Assembly: GCF_022763345.1 (NCBI RefSeq)
Contig: NZ_JALEGS010000012.1
Location: 62,001 to 126,000 of the forward strand
Reading direction: 5' to 3'
DNA length: 64,000 nt
Origin: Phaeodactylibacter sp.
GTDB lineage: Bacteria; Bacteroidota; Bacteroidia; Chitinophagales; Saprospiraceae
Shown here: piece by piece, positions 52,132-63,100 of the stretch
Numbering within the stretch: position 1 is the first letter of the stretch
How the letters are laid out: the number at the start of each line of letters is the position of its first letter
The notes under the pieces: model-generated
The model's input: the letters and a program-made list of their open reading frames with translations, nothing else
Database searches by the model: none
Told to the model about the DNA's origin: nothing
Translations under genes and position numbers: made by a program

Positions 52132-52186
52132 TATGCACCGCACTTACGCCCCTCTCTATTTGTTGATCAATAAAAACTTATCCTAA

Positions 52187-53713
52187 ATGAAGTATACGAT
52201 CGCTTTTGCAGCCCTTCTCTTCTGCTTTAGCGGAACGATGTGGGCACAAAACTTTTCGGACGCGCTACGCCTTTCCAACTTTCAGGTGGGCGGTACGGCA
52301 CGCTCCATAGGCGCCGGCAGTGCAATGGGCGCTATGGGCTCTGATTTCTCGGTCATGAGCACCAACCCTGCCGGCCTGGGCTGGTACCGGGGCTCAGAGT
52401 TTGTTATTTCCCCGGGGGTCTTCAATGCCAGCACCACTTCCAGGCTACTGAATGATGATGACGGCACGAGTATTGAAGAGAACCGTGCCAATTTCAATCT
52501 GAATACCTTCGGCGTGGTCTTCGCGAATGCCAATACCAACCGGGACTGGCGGGCAACCAACTTCGCCATTGGTGTAAACCGGCTGGCGAATTTCCACCAG
52601 GACTTTTACTTTGAGGGCTCCTCGCCCGGCTCCATTGTGAACCGGTTCCAGGAGCAAGCCAACAGCCAAGCAGGGTTTTCTGACTTTGAGTCAGGCCTTG
52701 CATTTGATGTCGGGGCACTGTATCAAATTGGCGGTGATGACTTCTACTCCTCTGATTTTGATAACACGCCCAATGCAGATGTTTTCAAGCGGCAGGATGT
52801 CTTCACCAGTGGGGCTATCAATGAGTTCGTGCTGTCCTTCGCCGGCAATTACAAAGAGCGCCTTCTGATTGGCGGTACAGTTGGTGTGCCAATTGTCCGC
52901 TATGAAGTGGATAAGGAATACCGGGAAGAAGACCGGGGCATGGGAGAAGAGGGTAACATCCCTTTTTTCAACGCGCTGACCTATAACGAAAACTTGTCTA
53001 CCAGTGGCACTGGCATTAATCTTAAACTGGGCGCTATATACCGGGCCAATCAGATGCTACGCCTCGGTATGGCCGTGCACTCTCCCACCTTTATGCGCTT
53101 AGATGATGTGTATACAGCGAGTATGGGCTACAGCTACACGGATCAAGAAGGTGACTTTGACTTTTCATCCGAATCGCCAGACGGCAGCTTTGAATACCGC
53201 CTGCAGACGCCCTGGCGCTTCATAGGCAGTGCCGGTTTTATCATCAATAATGGCAGCCTTAAGCCCGCCGATGGTAACCGGGAACTGATGGTGAGGGTGC
53301 CACGGGGCGGATTTATTTCTGCTGAGATTGAGTACCTGAACTATGGCGAAAACCAGTTTCGCTACGACGGCTTTGGCGATGCTGAAAGGGAAGTCAATGC
53401 TGCAATTGCTGAAGAGCTGACAAGCGCCTGGAACCTCCGCCTGGGCGGTGAGTATGCCTATGACCAATTCAGGGTGCGCGCCGGTTACACCTTGCAGCAA
53501 TCACCGTTACAGGGCGACGATACCACCAACAGCATCATCAGCGCAGGATTGGGGCTGCACAAAAAGACCTTCTTCCTCGATATGGCCTACCGCCGTCAAA
53601 TGAATGAAGCGCTGTATACGCCCTACCTTACTTTTGATGCGCCTGAGCAGTTGGTGGAGCAACAGGCTAACCTTGGGCAAATCGTATTCACCCTTGGCTT
53701 TCGTTGGTTTTAA
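52187..53713 (+). CDS. FadL/OmpP1-type outer-membrane protein (508 aa)
   Basis: A signal peptide (ALLFCFSGTMWAQ) and an N-terminal hatch-like region (ALRLSNFQVGGTARSIGAGSA, then MGSDFSVMSTNPAGLGWYRG) are followed by alternating beta-strands to a terminal aromatic (LGFRWF), as in outer-membrane barrels. FadL-type porins take up hydrophobic compounds; the substrate here is unknown. Confidence 0.88.
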   Translation: MKYTIAFAALLFCFSGTMWAQNFSDALRLSNFQVGGTARSIGAGSAMGAMGSDFSVMSTNPAGLGWYRGSEFVISPGVFNASTTSRLLNDDDGTSIEENRANFNLNTFGVVFANANTNRDWRATNFAIGVNRLANFHQDFYFEGSSPGSIVNRFQEQANSQAGFSDFESGLAFDVGALYQIGGDDFYSSDFDNTPNADVFKRQDVFTSGAINEFVLSFAGNYKERLLIGGTVGVPIVRYEVDKEYREEDRGMGEEGNIPFFNALTYNENLSTSGTGINLKLGAIYRANQMLRLGMAVHSPTFMRLDDVYTASMGYSYTDQEGDFDFSSESPDGSFEYRLQTPWRFIGSAGFIINNGSLKPADGNRELMVRVPRGGFISAEIEYLNYGENQFRYDGFGDAEREVNAAIAEELTSAWNLRLGGEYAYDQFRVRAGYTLQQSPLQGDDTTNSIISAGLGLHKKTFFLDMAYRRQMNEALYTPYLTFDAPEQLVEQQANLGQIVFTLGFRWF

Positions 53714-53796
53714 CAACTAACGCCACATCAGGGTGTTTGTAAGGCATAACCAAAAAATACGACACAGGAGCTGCGGCGCAGTTCCTGTTTGCTGAT

Positions 53797-55008
53797 ATGG
53801 ATTCACTCACACAAATCACGCTGGGCGCTGCCGTAGGCGAGGTGGTGCTTGGCAAAAAAGTCGGCAACCGGGCAATGCTCTGGGGCGCCATCGGGGGTAC
53901 CATCCCTGATCTTGATGTCTTCGCCAATATGGTCACAGATGAGATCAGCGCGCTGGCTTTCCACCGGGCGATCACGCATTCCTTCGCCTTTGCTGCCCTG
54001 GCTCCCATTGTTTTGGGAGGGCTGGTGCACCATATCTATAAAAGGCAGCGGATCGGGCAGGCACTTGGGCTGTCTACCGCCCTTATTTTTCTCATGATTG
54101 CCCTGGGGTCTGTAACGATGCCTGCCCCACCGCTGGAAATTCTGAAAGTGGCCGGTGCCATCACGGCAGCGATCCTTTTCTTTCCCTTGGTCAGCTTGGG
54201 CGTACAGGCTGTCCGGGGCACCACAAACCACCCCTGGACGGCTACCTGGCGCGACTGGAGCTGGTTGTTCTTCTGGGCGATTTTCACCCATCCCCTGCTG
54301 GATGCCTGCACCACCTACGGTACGCAGCTTTTCCGGCCGTTCTGGGACTACCGGGTCGCCTTTAACAATATTTCAGTAGCAGATCCAGCTTATACCTTCC
54401 CTTTCCTGCTACTGTTGCTTGCTGCGTTTATTGTAGGCAGAAAACGGCAAGCGCTGCGTACCCGCCTCAATACCGCCGGCCTGGTCGTGAGCAGTCTGTA
54501 CCTGGTCTTCACCTTTGCCAACAAATGGCACATCAACCGGACCTTCGAAGCTTCCCTCCAACGGGAAGACATCCCATTTGAGCGTTACATGACCTCCCCG
54601 ACCATTCTCAACAACCTGCTTTGGCAGGGCATAGCGGAGGGCGACACCGCTTATTACCACAGCCTGTACTCTATCCTGGATGAGGAGGCGGTGTTTGGGA
54701 ACTTCACGGTCATTCCCAAACGGCATGAGCTGCTACACCCCGCTGAGGGCTCCCGCGACCTTGAGGTACTGCAGTGGTTCTCGGACGGCTACTACTGCGT
54801 ATTTGAGCGGGGCGATACGGCCCTGCAGTACAACGACCTCCGCTTCGGGTCCCTAAACCAGTCTTTCGAAGCGCCTTCCGACTTTGTCTTTCACTTTATT
54901 CTGGAGCAGGGTGAGGATGGCGAATGGCATGCCCGTCAGGGGCGCGAGCAGCCCAGAGATATGGATAAAGCATTCAGTAAGTTGTGGAACCGGATGATGG
55001 GGCAGTGA
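53797..55008 (+). CDS. Membrane-bound metal-dependent hydrolase (YdjM-like, 403 aa)
   Basis: The N-terminus MDSLTQITLGAAVGEVV, IPDLDVF and HRAITHSFAF are typical of the YdjM/LexA-regulated inner-membrane hydrolase family (HxxxH-type metal site). Six hydrophobic segments follow. The C-terminal 150 residues are soluble. Substrate unknown. Confidence 0.85.
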   Translation: MDSLTQITLGAAVGEVVLGKKVGNRAMLWGAIGGTIPDLDVFANMVTDEISALAFHRAITHSFAFAALAPIVLGGLVHHIYKRQRIGQALGLSTALIFLMIALGSVTMPAPPLEILKVAGAITAAILFFPLVSLGVQAVRGTTNHPWTATWRDWSWLFFWAIFTHPLLDACTTYGTQLFRPFWDYRVAFNNISVADPAYTFPFLLLLLAAFIVGRKRQALRTRLNTAGLVVSSLYLVFTFANKWHINRTFEASLQREDIPFERYMTSPTILNNLLWQGIAEGDTAYYHSLYSILDEEAVFGNFTVIPKRHELLHPAEGSRDLEVLQWFSDGYYCVFERGDTALQYNDLRFGSLNQSFEAPSDFVFHFILEQGEDGEWHARQGREQPRDMDKAFSKLWNRMMGQ

Positions 55009-55269
55009 TTCATTTGACCACTTCGACACGCAGGGAAAACGGGTACAAAGGTTGTGCCGCCGTACCAACCTTCCACTAGATGAATGCACGCTAAGCATTG
55101 AAGGGGAGCATTAGCCACGGGGATGTATTGACTACGGTTGCCAATGGATCACCGGGAGGTAGAGGTTCGAAAGCTGAAGGCTTAATCTCCCGGCTCTTGT
55201 ACCCGACTGTTCCCCTACGTTAAACCCTTTAGCATAACTACAGTCCAAGGGCATATCAATCAGACAATT

Positions 55270-56445
55270 ATGAACCATGCATTCTATTCCCTCCTGATAT
55301 TTACTGTAGTATTGGGGTTGTCATCCTGCAACAAAGCAGATAATGAGCCGACTTCAAGCAGCACCTCATTAAATTTGCCAGAAGCGCATTTCGATTATGT
55401 GAATTCAAACCTGCCAGATCATTTTACCACAGACCTCCCCGGTCAGCCCTTGCCCACATCCGTTAACGGCCTGGATAATACTCCTGCCGATAACCCGATT
55501 ACTAATGAGGGGGCAACGCTGGGCAGAGTGCTTTTTTATGACAAAAAGCTAAGCGCCAACGGGACGATCGCCTGCGCTTCCTGCCATAAGCAGGATAAGG
55601 GGTTTTCAGATGATGCAACCTTAAGTGTTGGTTTTGACGGAGGGTTGACCGGACGCCACTCCATGACCCTTATCAACTCCAGATTCTATCAACGCGGCCG
55701 TTTCTTTTGGGATGAAAGAGCGGGCTCGCTGGAAGAGCAGGTGCTTATGCCTTTTCAGGACCCTGTTGAAATGGGCATGACCCTGGAGCAAGTGGTAAGT
55801 ACTGTCCAGGAACAGGATTATTATCCCGAACTATTTGAAAAGGCATTTGGCTCTACCGAAATCAACGGTGATAAAATCTCAAAAGCCTTATCCCAATTTA
55901 TCAGAAGTATAGTAAGCTACTCCAGCAAATATGATGAAGGCCGGGCTATGTCTGCATCACCCGGTGCCAGTTTCCCAAATTTCACAGCGGAGGAAAACTT
56001 GGGTAAAAATCTATTCTTTCAAACGATTCCCAATGGTGGTGGAGCCTGTTTCGGATGCCACACCACAGAAGCTTTTGTTAGTGCGAACCCCGGACCGCAA
56101 AATAACGGGATTGATGCCCTGTCTACAACGGACTTAGGTGCCGGCGGTGTGTTTTCCAACCCGATTTTTGTCGGCCGGTTTAAAACGACAAGCCTGCGGA
56201 ATATCGAATTGACACCGCCCTACATGCACGATGGCCGGTTTGAAACGTTAGAAGAAGTGGTAGAACATTACAGTAGCGGGATTCAGGCACATCCTACGCT
56301 ATCCCCTGCCCTAACCGATGAGAATGGGAATCCGGTACGATTAAATTTCACAGCTCCGGAAAAAGCGGCTTTGGTGGCCTTTCTTAAGACGCTTACGGAC
56401 CCTACTGTTGCCAATGAGGTAAAGTGGAGTGACCCTTTTGAATGA
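55270..56445 (+). CDS. Di-haem cytochrome c peroxidase/MauG-family lipoprotein (391 aa)
   Basis: A lipoprotein signal (LLIFTVVLGLSSC) is followed by two c-type haem sites: CASCHKQ near residue 107 and CFGCHTTE near 260, with the conserved GRVLFYDKKLSANGTIAC and NIELTPPYMHDGRF. It would reduce H2O2 or perform a MauG-type oxidation in the periplasm. It stands alone. Confidence 0.92.
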   Translation: MNHAFYSLLIFTVVLGLSSCNKADNEPTSSSTSLNLPEAHFDYVNSNLPDHFTTDLPGQPLPTSVNGLDNTPADNPITNEGATLGRVLFYDKKLSANGTIACASCHKQDKGFSDDATLSVGFDGGLTGRHSMTLINSRFYQRGRFFWDERAGSLEEQVLMPFQDPVEMGMTLEQVVSTVQEQDYYPELFEKAFGSTEINGDKISKALSQFIRSIVSYSSKYDEGRAMSASPGASFPNFTAEENLGKNLFFQTIPNGGGACFGCHTTEAFVSANPGPQNNGIDALSTTDLGAGGVFSNPIFVGRFKTTSLRNIELTPPYMHDGRFETLEEVVEHYSSGIQAHPTLSPALTDENGNPVRLNFTAPEKAALVAFLKTLTDPTVANEVKWSDPFE

Positions 56446-56509
56446 TTAGACGACCAACTTAATGTAGGAATGGATCATCGTTATTGACCCTAATTTAAAT
56501 TGATGGAAA

Positions 56510-56629
56510 ATGCAGGCGAGGTATTATTACCTGATGCTTTTGTTGTTTCTCTTTAGTGGATGCCATGCCCTAAATCGAATGCCGGCTCAGAAAGACTCCA
56601 TCCGTAAGGCTAAATTGGTTTCGTACTGA
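56510..56629 (+). CDS. Tiny putative lipoprotein (39 aa)
   Basis: The frame encodes a leader YYYLMLLLFLFSGC with a good lipobox (FSGC), then a short polar tail ending VSY. Its stop lies 5 nt before that of the convergent selO gene. Too short to assign, but the lipobox is clear. Confidence 0.4.
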   Translation: MQARYYYLMLLLFLFSGCHALNRMPAQKDSIRKAKLVSY

Positions 56630-56634
56630 GCTTA

Positions 56635-58065
56635 TTAGGTTCCGCAAAAGGTCTGATAGCTGGCATCAAAGCCAGCAGGGACCGTTTGCAGGGACAATCC
56701 GTCATCATAAGGTGATGACAGTTCCTGCAGGAACGAAAGGAAAGGCTGCATATCTCCCGCAACAGCGGACTGTAGCACTTCTTCCACCAAGTGGTTCCGT
56801 GGAATAACAACTGGGTTGGTTTGCGCCATCAGTGCATTGCTTTTAGTCAAAGATGTACCTCTTAACCGCGCTTTTTCCCATCTTGAATACCAATTTTCGA
56901 AAGCCTCTTCCTCCCTCAGCTTATTGATCAAATCCCCCCCTCGCCTCAGTTCAGTAAAGAAGTTGGTGTAGTCCACCCGCCATTTCGCCAGCAGTTTCAA
57001 ACCAGAATTGACTAAATCCCGATCTTCCTCCACCTGATTCACAATGCCCAGCTTATTACCCATCATTTCAAAGTAAGCCCCGGTAAAGGCTTCCGGGAAC
57101 CGATCCAGTACCTCTTCTGCCTTAGCACTGGCTGTTGCTTCTTCCTCATCAATCAAAGGAAGTATTGCATTGGCAAAAACACCTAGGTTCCAGTAGGCAA
57201 TATTGGGCTGGTTAGCGAAGGCGTACCGGCCATCTGTATCGATAGAGCTGAATACTGTCCTGGGATGATAAACATTCATAAAGGCGCAGGGGCCGTAATC
57301 AATGGTTTCACCGGAAATAGCCACGTTGTCGGTATTCATAACTCCATGGATAAAGCCAACGCGTAGCCAGTTAACGATCAATTCCCTTTGCTTTTGCATC
57401 ACGATTTCCAGCAAGCCCAGGGCAGGATTTAAGTGGTCCTTTAGTGCCGGGTAATGCCGTTCGATGGTATACTCCAGCAAAGCCTGCAGATCCCCTGCTT
57501 CTCCCAGGAAGCGCGCATACTCAAAAGTGCCCACCCGGATATGGCTTGCTGCGACCCGGGTCAGGACGCCACCCTGATGAATCCGCTCCCGGTAGACCGG
57601 GCCCGCTGTTTTGACCACTGCCAGGCTTCTGCTTGTTGGAATGTGGAGCGCATGCAAGGCTTCACTAATCAGGTACTCCCTCAGCATAGAGTAAAAAGTC
57701 GCCCTGCCGTCTCCCCTTCTGGAGTAAGGGGTTTGCCCGGAGCCTTTGAGCTGCAGGTCGTACAAGCCTCGCTGGGTTTCCACCTCGCCTAACAGCACAG
57801 CGCGGCCATCACCAAGGCGGGTGAAATGGCCAAACTGATGCCCGGCGTAAGCCTGAGCAATAGGCTGGCTATTTGGTATAGTTTCGTTGCCTGAAAGATA
57901 AGCCAAGGCCTTTGCGTCCTCCTTTAGCAATTCAGCTATACCTAATTCCCTGGCCAAAGCCTCATTAAACAAAGCCATTTGGGGATCACTAATTGGTACC
58001 GGTGCTTGTTCAGCATACAAATTTGGGGGAAGCTGCGTTGCATAGGTGTGCTTTAACCAAGCCAT
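56635..58065 (-). CDS. selO: Protein adenylyltransferase SelO family
   Basis: SelO (YdiU) is a pseudokinase-fold enzyme that AMPylates proteins, notably in redox stress. The 476-aa protein has AQAYAGHQFGHFTRLGDGRA, the GSGQTPYSRRGDGRA loop and MNTDNVAISGETIDYGPCAF, which hold the nucleotide-binding and catalytic residues. It lacks the extreme C-terminal Cys-rich tail that some members carry. Confidence 0.92.
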   Translation of the reverse strand: MAWLKHTYATQLPPNLYAEQAPVPISDPQMALFNEALARELGIAELLKEDAKALAYLSGNETIPNSQPIAQAYAGHQFGHFTRLGDGRAVLLGEVETQRGLYDLQLKGSGQTPYSRRGDGRATFYSMLREYLISEALHALHIPTSRSLAVVKTAGPVYRERIHQGGVLTRVAASHIRVGTFEYARFLGEAGDLQALLEYTIERHYPALKDHLNPALGLLEIVMQKQRELIVNWLRVGFIHGVMNTDNVAISGETIDYGPCAFMNVYHPRTVFSSIDTDGRYAFANQPNIAYWNLGVFANAILPLIDEEEATASAKAEEVLDRFPEAFTGAYFEMMGNKLGIVNQVEEDRDLVNSGLKLLAKWRVDYTNFFTELRRGGDLINKLREEEAFENWYSRWEKARLRGTSLTKSNALMAQTNPVVIPRNHLVEEVLQSAVAGDMQPFLSFLQELSSPYDDGLSLQTVPAGFDASYQTFCGT

Positions 58066-58270
58066 AGTATTTTATTTGTGTATCTAACTGAACGTAAAAT
58101 GCTTTTGTTCTTGCCGGGTGGTTGTGACGACAGGTGAAAATTCCAGGCTTTTGCAGCCTATGTGATCAATAAAGGGTTCACTGGACTTGAAAAATATTGG
58201 GTTTAAGTATCTTAGGCACTACTTAGTTGACCCCGTGCAAGTACACCTAATTATATTCAGGTTCGCCCTA

Positions 58271-58699
58271 ATGAAAGAACTAAAGATTAAAACAGATACA
58301 AAGGTTGAATTCGTTTTCAATGAATACCCCGCCCCAGTTCGGGATAAAATGCTATTCCTCCGGCACTTAGTTATTGAAACCGCTAAAGCCACCGATGGCA
58401 TTGAAGAACTCGAAGAAACCCTGAAGTGGGGCGAGCCCAGTTACCTGACCAAAATCGGAAGTACGTTAAGGATGGACTGGAAACCCAAAACGCCCGATCA
58501 ATATGCCATGTATTTTAAATGCACCAGCAGATTGGTGGAAACTTTCAGGGTACGGTTTGAGCATACCTTTGAGTTTGAGGGGAACCGGGCAATAGTCTTC
58601 CACTTGGATGATGAAATTCCTACCGAATCACTCAAACATTGCATTAAAGCGACACTAATTTATCATAAGGTAAAGCATTTGCCGACATTAGGGATATAA
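58271..58699 (+). CDS. DUF1801-domain protein (142 aa)
   Basis: The sequence fits DUF1801 proteins (small alpha/beta domain; LEETLKWGEPSYLTK). The ATG at 58271 is chosen over an upstream one because the upstream part lacks family sequence. Function unknown. It stands alone between selO and the reductase. Confidence 0.75.
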   Translation: MKELKIKTDTKVEFVFNEYPAPVRDKMLFLRHLVIETAKATDGIEELEETLKWGEPSYLTKIGSTLRMDWKPKTPDQYAMYFKCTSRLVETFRVRFEHTFEFEGNRAIVFHLDDEIPTESLKHCIKATLIYHKVKHLPTLGI

Positions 58700-58888
58700 A
58701 TTGCAGACCACACAAGATTTGTCCTGTTTTATCCTGTGTTAGGCAGAGAAAATGGATTTGGAGATCAAAATTGCAGAGCTTGGTAGTTGTACCGTCTAGA
58801 ACTGGTATACGAGACCATACAACTGAGCCTCTTACTGGTACTAAGTTTACACCGTCTGAAGTTGAAAATGGATCAACAAAAAAGAACT

Positions 58889-59806
58889 ATGAAAGCGGTA
58901 ATCTGCCCGAAATACGGACCACCGGAAGTCTTGGAAATCAAAGACATCCCAAGGCCAGTTCCAAAAAAATATGAGGTTCTGGTAAAGGTAATTGCCTCGA
59001 CCGTAAACACTGGAGATGTTAGGATCAGAGGGCTTAGAGTAAAGGGGATCATGAAAATAATTATGCGTGTGGTGCTGGGGTTCTCCAAGCCCAGAAAGCC
59101 CGTTTTAGGAACGGTTTTTTCAGGCATAGTCGAAGAGGTTGGAGCTTCAGTCACTCAGTTTAAAATCGGGCAGGAGGTGTACGGAACCACCGGGTTTCAG
59201 CAAGGGTGCCATGCAGCATATGTGTGCCTCCCTGAAAATAAAGCAATCGCCACTAAACCTGAAAAGGCATCCTTTGAAGAAGCGGCAGCGCTCCCTTTTG
59301 GTGGGCAGACCGCTATCTATTTCTTACGAAAAGGCAGAATTGATGCCATCAACAACCCTGAGGTGCTGATCTATGGTGCTACAGGATCAGTAGGTACTGC
59401 TGCTGTTCAAATTGCCAAATATTATGGTGCAACCGTAACGGCAGTTTGCAGCTCAAGAGGAAAAGGGCTTGTAGAGCAACTAGGAGCAGACCATATCGTT
59501 CAGTACGATCAGGAGGACTTCACAAAACTACCGGATAAGTTCGACATTATTTTGGATGCCGTTGGAAAAACCAGCAAAAAGATATGCAAGCCACTGTTAA
59601 AGCCTGGTGGGAAGTTTTTTACGGTAGAAGGGACTGATGTTGCCGATGAGCGGAAAGCGTATCTGGAGTTTTTGTCTCAGCTCTTCGACAACGAAAATTA
59701 CGATCCTGTCATAGATAAAGTTTACTCCATAGGACAGATTCAGGAAGCACATCGGTATGTGGATTCAGGCAGGAAGAAAGGTAATGCAGTGCTTCAAATA
59801 GCATAG
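58889..59806 (+). CDS. NAD(P)-dependent zinc-less alcohol dehydrogenase/quinone oxidoreductase (305 aa)
   Basis: An MDR-family enzyme: N-terminal GroES-like domain (MKAVICPKYGPPEVLEI) and a Rossmann domain with VLIYGATGSVGTAAVQIAKYYGA for NAD(P)H. No structural-zinc cysteines are seen, as in quinone oxidoreductases. The ATG at 58889 gives the typical MKA start; 58868 is an alternative. Confidence 0.88.
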   Translation: MKAVICPKYGPPEVLEIKDIPRPVPKKYEVLVKVIASTVNTGDVRIRGLRVKGIMKIIMRVVLGFSKPRKPVLGTVFSGIVEEVGASVTQFKIGQEVYGTTGFQQGCHAAYVCLPENKAIATKPEKASFEEAAALPFGGQTAIYFLRKGRIDAINNPEVLIYGATGSVGTAAVQIAKYYGATVTAVCSSRGKGLVEQLGADHIVQYDQEDFTKLPDKFDIILDAVGKTSKKICKPLLKPGGKFFTVEGTDVADERKAYLEFLSQLFDNENYDPVIDKVYSIGQIQEAHRYVDSGRKKGNAVLQIA

Positions 59807-60183
59807 CTTTACTTACGCAAATGTTTGTCCTCAACGCCAGAAAAAAGTATATTGCCGGTCCTACATTCATTATGACCAACCATGACAACGAGTATAAGCC
59901 AGTTTAGGATTACCTACCCGTTGGTTTAGACAACTGCCCCTTTTCTGAAACTTGCTTGATTGCTGCCCCAGGGAAACCTCTTTGGGAGTGTTACAGAGTA
60001 TTCACTTTTCAATGAATCCATTGCTGCCTATTTATCACAAAAACACTCCTCTTCTCTTTAGCCACTGTCTTTTGCACTGGCGTGTAGGAAGAAAGAGGGT
60101 ATTTCTTTGAAAGCTGGGGAGGTGCTATTTTTCGCACGGCCTTCACAGCAAGAAGTACTACATAATCATAATGATTAACTCAG
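59807..60183. other. 377-bp stretch without a gene
   Basis: No frame of useful length, no RNA gene and no exact TAnnTTTG promoter box is visible. It must hold the promoter of the histidine kinase gene. Confidence 0.5.
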
Positions 60184-63100
60184 ATGAAAACACGTGATAT
60201 TAATGGCAACCTCGATGCCCTGCAAAGAAAGTTGAAAGCGTCTGAGGATCGCCTGGTTGTGGTAGAATCAAAGTTAGGCCAACTAGAGGAGTTGTACCAA
60301 AAACTGTTCAATCACCTTGCCGATGAAGTACACCTCTGGAGAGTCGTTAGAAAAAAGGATGGCAGCATAAAAACATGGGTGCTGGCAGATGTAAACCCCG
60401 CAGCACTTGACAGCTGGGGAAAGCAAAAAGAGAAGGTCATAGGCAAAACCGCCGAAGAAATCTTTGGCAAAGGGACAACGGAGCAATTCATGCCTATTGT
60501 CCAGCAAATTTTCAATACCGGCCAACCGCACAAGTGGGTGGAATACTTTGCACCTACCAATCAGTACCTCAGTATGTCCAGCATCCCAATGGGCGACTAC
60601 TTTATTTCAACAGGAAAAGATATTACGGAAGAAAAACTGGCTAAAAAGGCACTGGAGGAGAGTGAGGACTTTTTAAAGCGGACTGGTGAAATTGCCAAGG
60701 TAGGCGGCTGGCAATTAAAAGGCGATTTTAGCAAAGTTCATCAGACTAAAACCACTCGCGAGCTCCATGAACTGCCGGAAGGCGTTGAGCTTGAAACAAA
60801 AGAAGCCCTCAACTTTTACCACCCTGATGATCGTGAGTGGGTTGCTCAAATCGTAAATGAGTCTATCGAAACCGGTAAGCCCTTCAATTTTGAGGCACGC
60901 TTTATAACCGCTAAGGGCAAACAAATCTGGGTACATGCCATGGGTGAATCTGAAATGGCAGATGGTAAATGCGTAAAGCTGACCGGTGTTTTTCAGGATA
61001 TCACAAAGCGGAAGAAGACAACCAGCAGAGTAAATTTGCTGACCAAAGCCATTGATCACTCTCTGAATGGATTTGATATAGTTGATCACGAGGGCAAGTT
61101 CATCTACGTTAATAAAGCCCATTCCAGAATGTTTGGATACAGTGACCCTTCAGAGATCATTGGAACTTCTCCGGCAAAGCTTTGCGCTGACCCGACCTTC
61201 CCGGAACGACTCGTAAAAAACCTCAAGGAAAAAGGGAAATATATCTGTGAGCTGAAAGCCAGACGTAAAGATGGAAGTGAGTTTGATCTGTTGATGTATT
61301 CCCGCCTGGATTATGACGAAAATGGTAATGAGATTTACCCCACATCTTCCATAGACATTACTGAAAGACGCAAGACAGAAGAGGAAAAAAAGAAGGTGCA
61401 AAATCAACTACTGCACATTACGAACTCCATACCGGGAGCAATTTACCAGTTTGTATTTCACAAGGACGGGACTTTTTCCATGCCCTTCGTGAGCGATAAG
61501 GCAAGCGAAATACTTGGTTTTGCTTCTGAACAGATGAAAGACCCTGCATTTCTCTTTTCCCGCATTCACCCGGAAGACTTTGATGGCACTATGCACTCTA
61601 TCCTTGAGGCGAATCAGGACAAGGCTAAATGGGCAAAAACCTTCAGAGCCTTTAATAAGCACGGTCAAGTAGTGTGGATAGCAGGCCATGCGCTGGGCTC
61701 AGCTGACGAAGAGGGGAATATTGTGCACAATGGGGTTTTGTTCGATATCACGGAGCAGAAGGAAGCCGAAGTGGCTCTAAAAGCGAGCCAGCGCCAATTT
61801 CAAAACATAGCGGACAATCTTGCTGGAGTAATATTTAAGTACAAATTAAATACTGATGGTACCGATGAGCTGCTCTACATGAGCAAGGGCGCCCATCAGT
61901 TATACGAAGTAGCACCGGATAAAGCTATAGCAAATATTCAGTTGATTTGGGATAAAATCCATAAAGAGGATTTAAAACAAATCAGACCTTCTATTCAGAA
62001 ATCCGCAAAGGAACTTACGCCTTGGAAGTTTGAGCACCGGCTCCAATTTCCTGACGGAAGAATAAAATGGGTTGATGTGAGAGGCGTGCCTGTTAAAAAC
62101 ACCGATGGAAGTGTCGTTTGGAATTCTATAGGTTTGGATATTACCAAACAAAAGGAAGCCGAAAAGGAACTGGAGCGGATCAATAAAAACCTGGAGAAGC
62201 TGGTGGAAGAGCGTGCCCGAAAAGCCATTGAGCTTTCCAAAGAACTGGAACACTACTGGTTAGCGGCAAAACATGCTAAATCCGGAGTATGGCGATATGA
62301 TGTACTGACAAATGCCCTGGAATGGGATAGTATTATGTATGAACTTTTTGGCATCGACAAAGAAGCGTTCTCCGGTGCCTATGAAGCCTGGGAAACAAGC
62401 TTACACCCAGAAGATAAAGAAAGAAATGTCAGAGCCTTACAAGATACCATTGCAGAACAAAAAGATCTTGACATTCTATTTCGAATTATCCACCGGGAGT
62501 CAGGCGAAATCCGCCATATTCGTGGAAAGGGTAAAGCCGAAACGGATGACAAGGGAAATACCATTGCCGTTTTTGGCACCAACTGGGATGTAACCAAAGA
62601 GATGCAGCTTGCCGTTGAGCGGCAACAAGCGCTGGAAAAACTGAAAGAAGCACAATCCCAGCTGATTCAATCCGAAAAAATGGCTTCCCTGGGTATCCTG
62701 ACTGCCGGCGTAGCGCATGAATTGAATAACCCTTTAAACTACATCGTAGGAGGCTATACGGCTATTCATAATCACCTCCACGAAGATGAGGTGATTGATA
62801 AAGCAGAAATCGAAGAATACCTCGGCTGGATTAAAGCCGGCTCGGACAGAGCCACTAAAATTGTAAAAAGCCTAAACCTTTTCAGCAGAAGCAACGAAGA
62901 TAACACAGAGGTTTGCGATCTCCATCTCATCATAGATGACTGCCTTGTGATGCTACAGAACAAATACAAGGACAGAATTACGATTACAAAAGAATATACA
63001 GACCGTCCGGCTAGAGTACTGGGCAATAATGGAAAGCTTCACCAGGCTATTCTTAACCTCCTCGCCAATGCCATAGATGCTATTCCAGAAAAAGGCGAAA

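Noticed and set aside
55152..55193. CCGGGAG/CTCCCGG hairpin between the hydrolase and peroxidase genes
   Set aside because: Long loop and no T-tract; could be chance.
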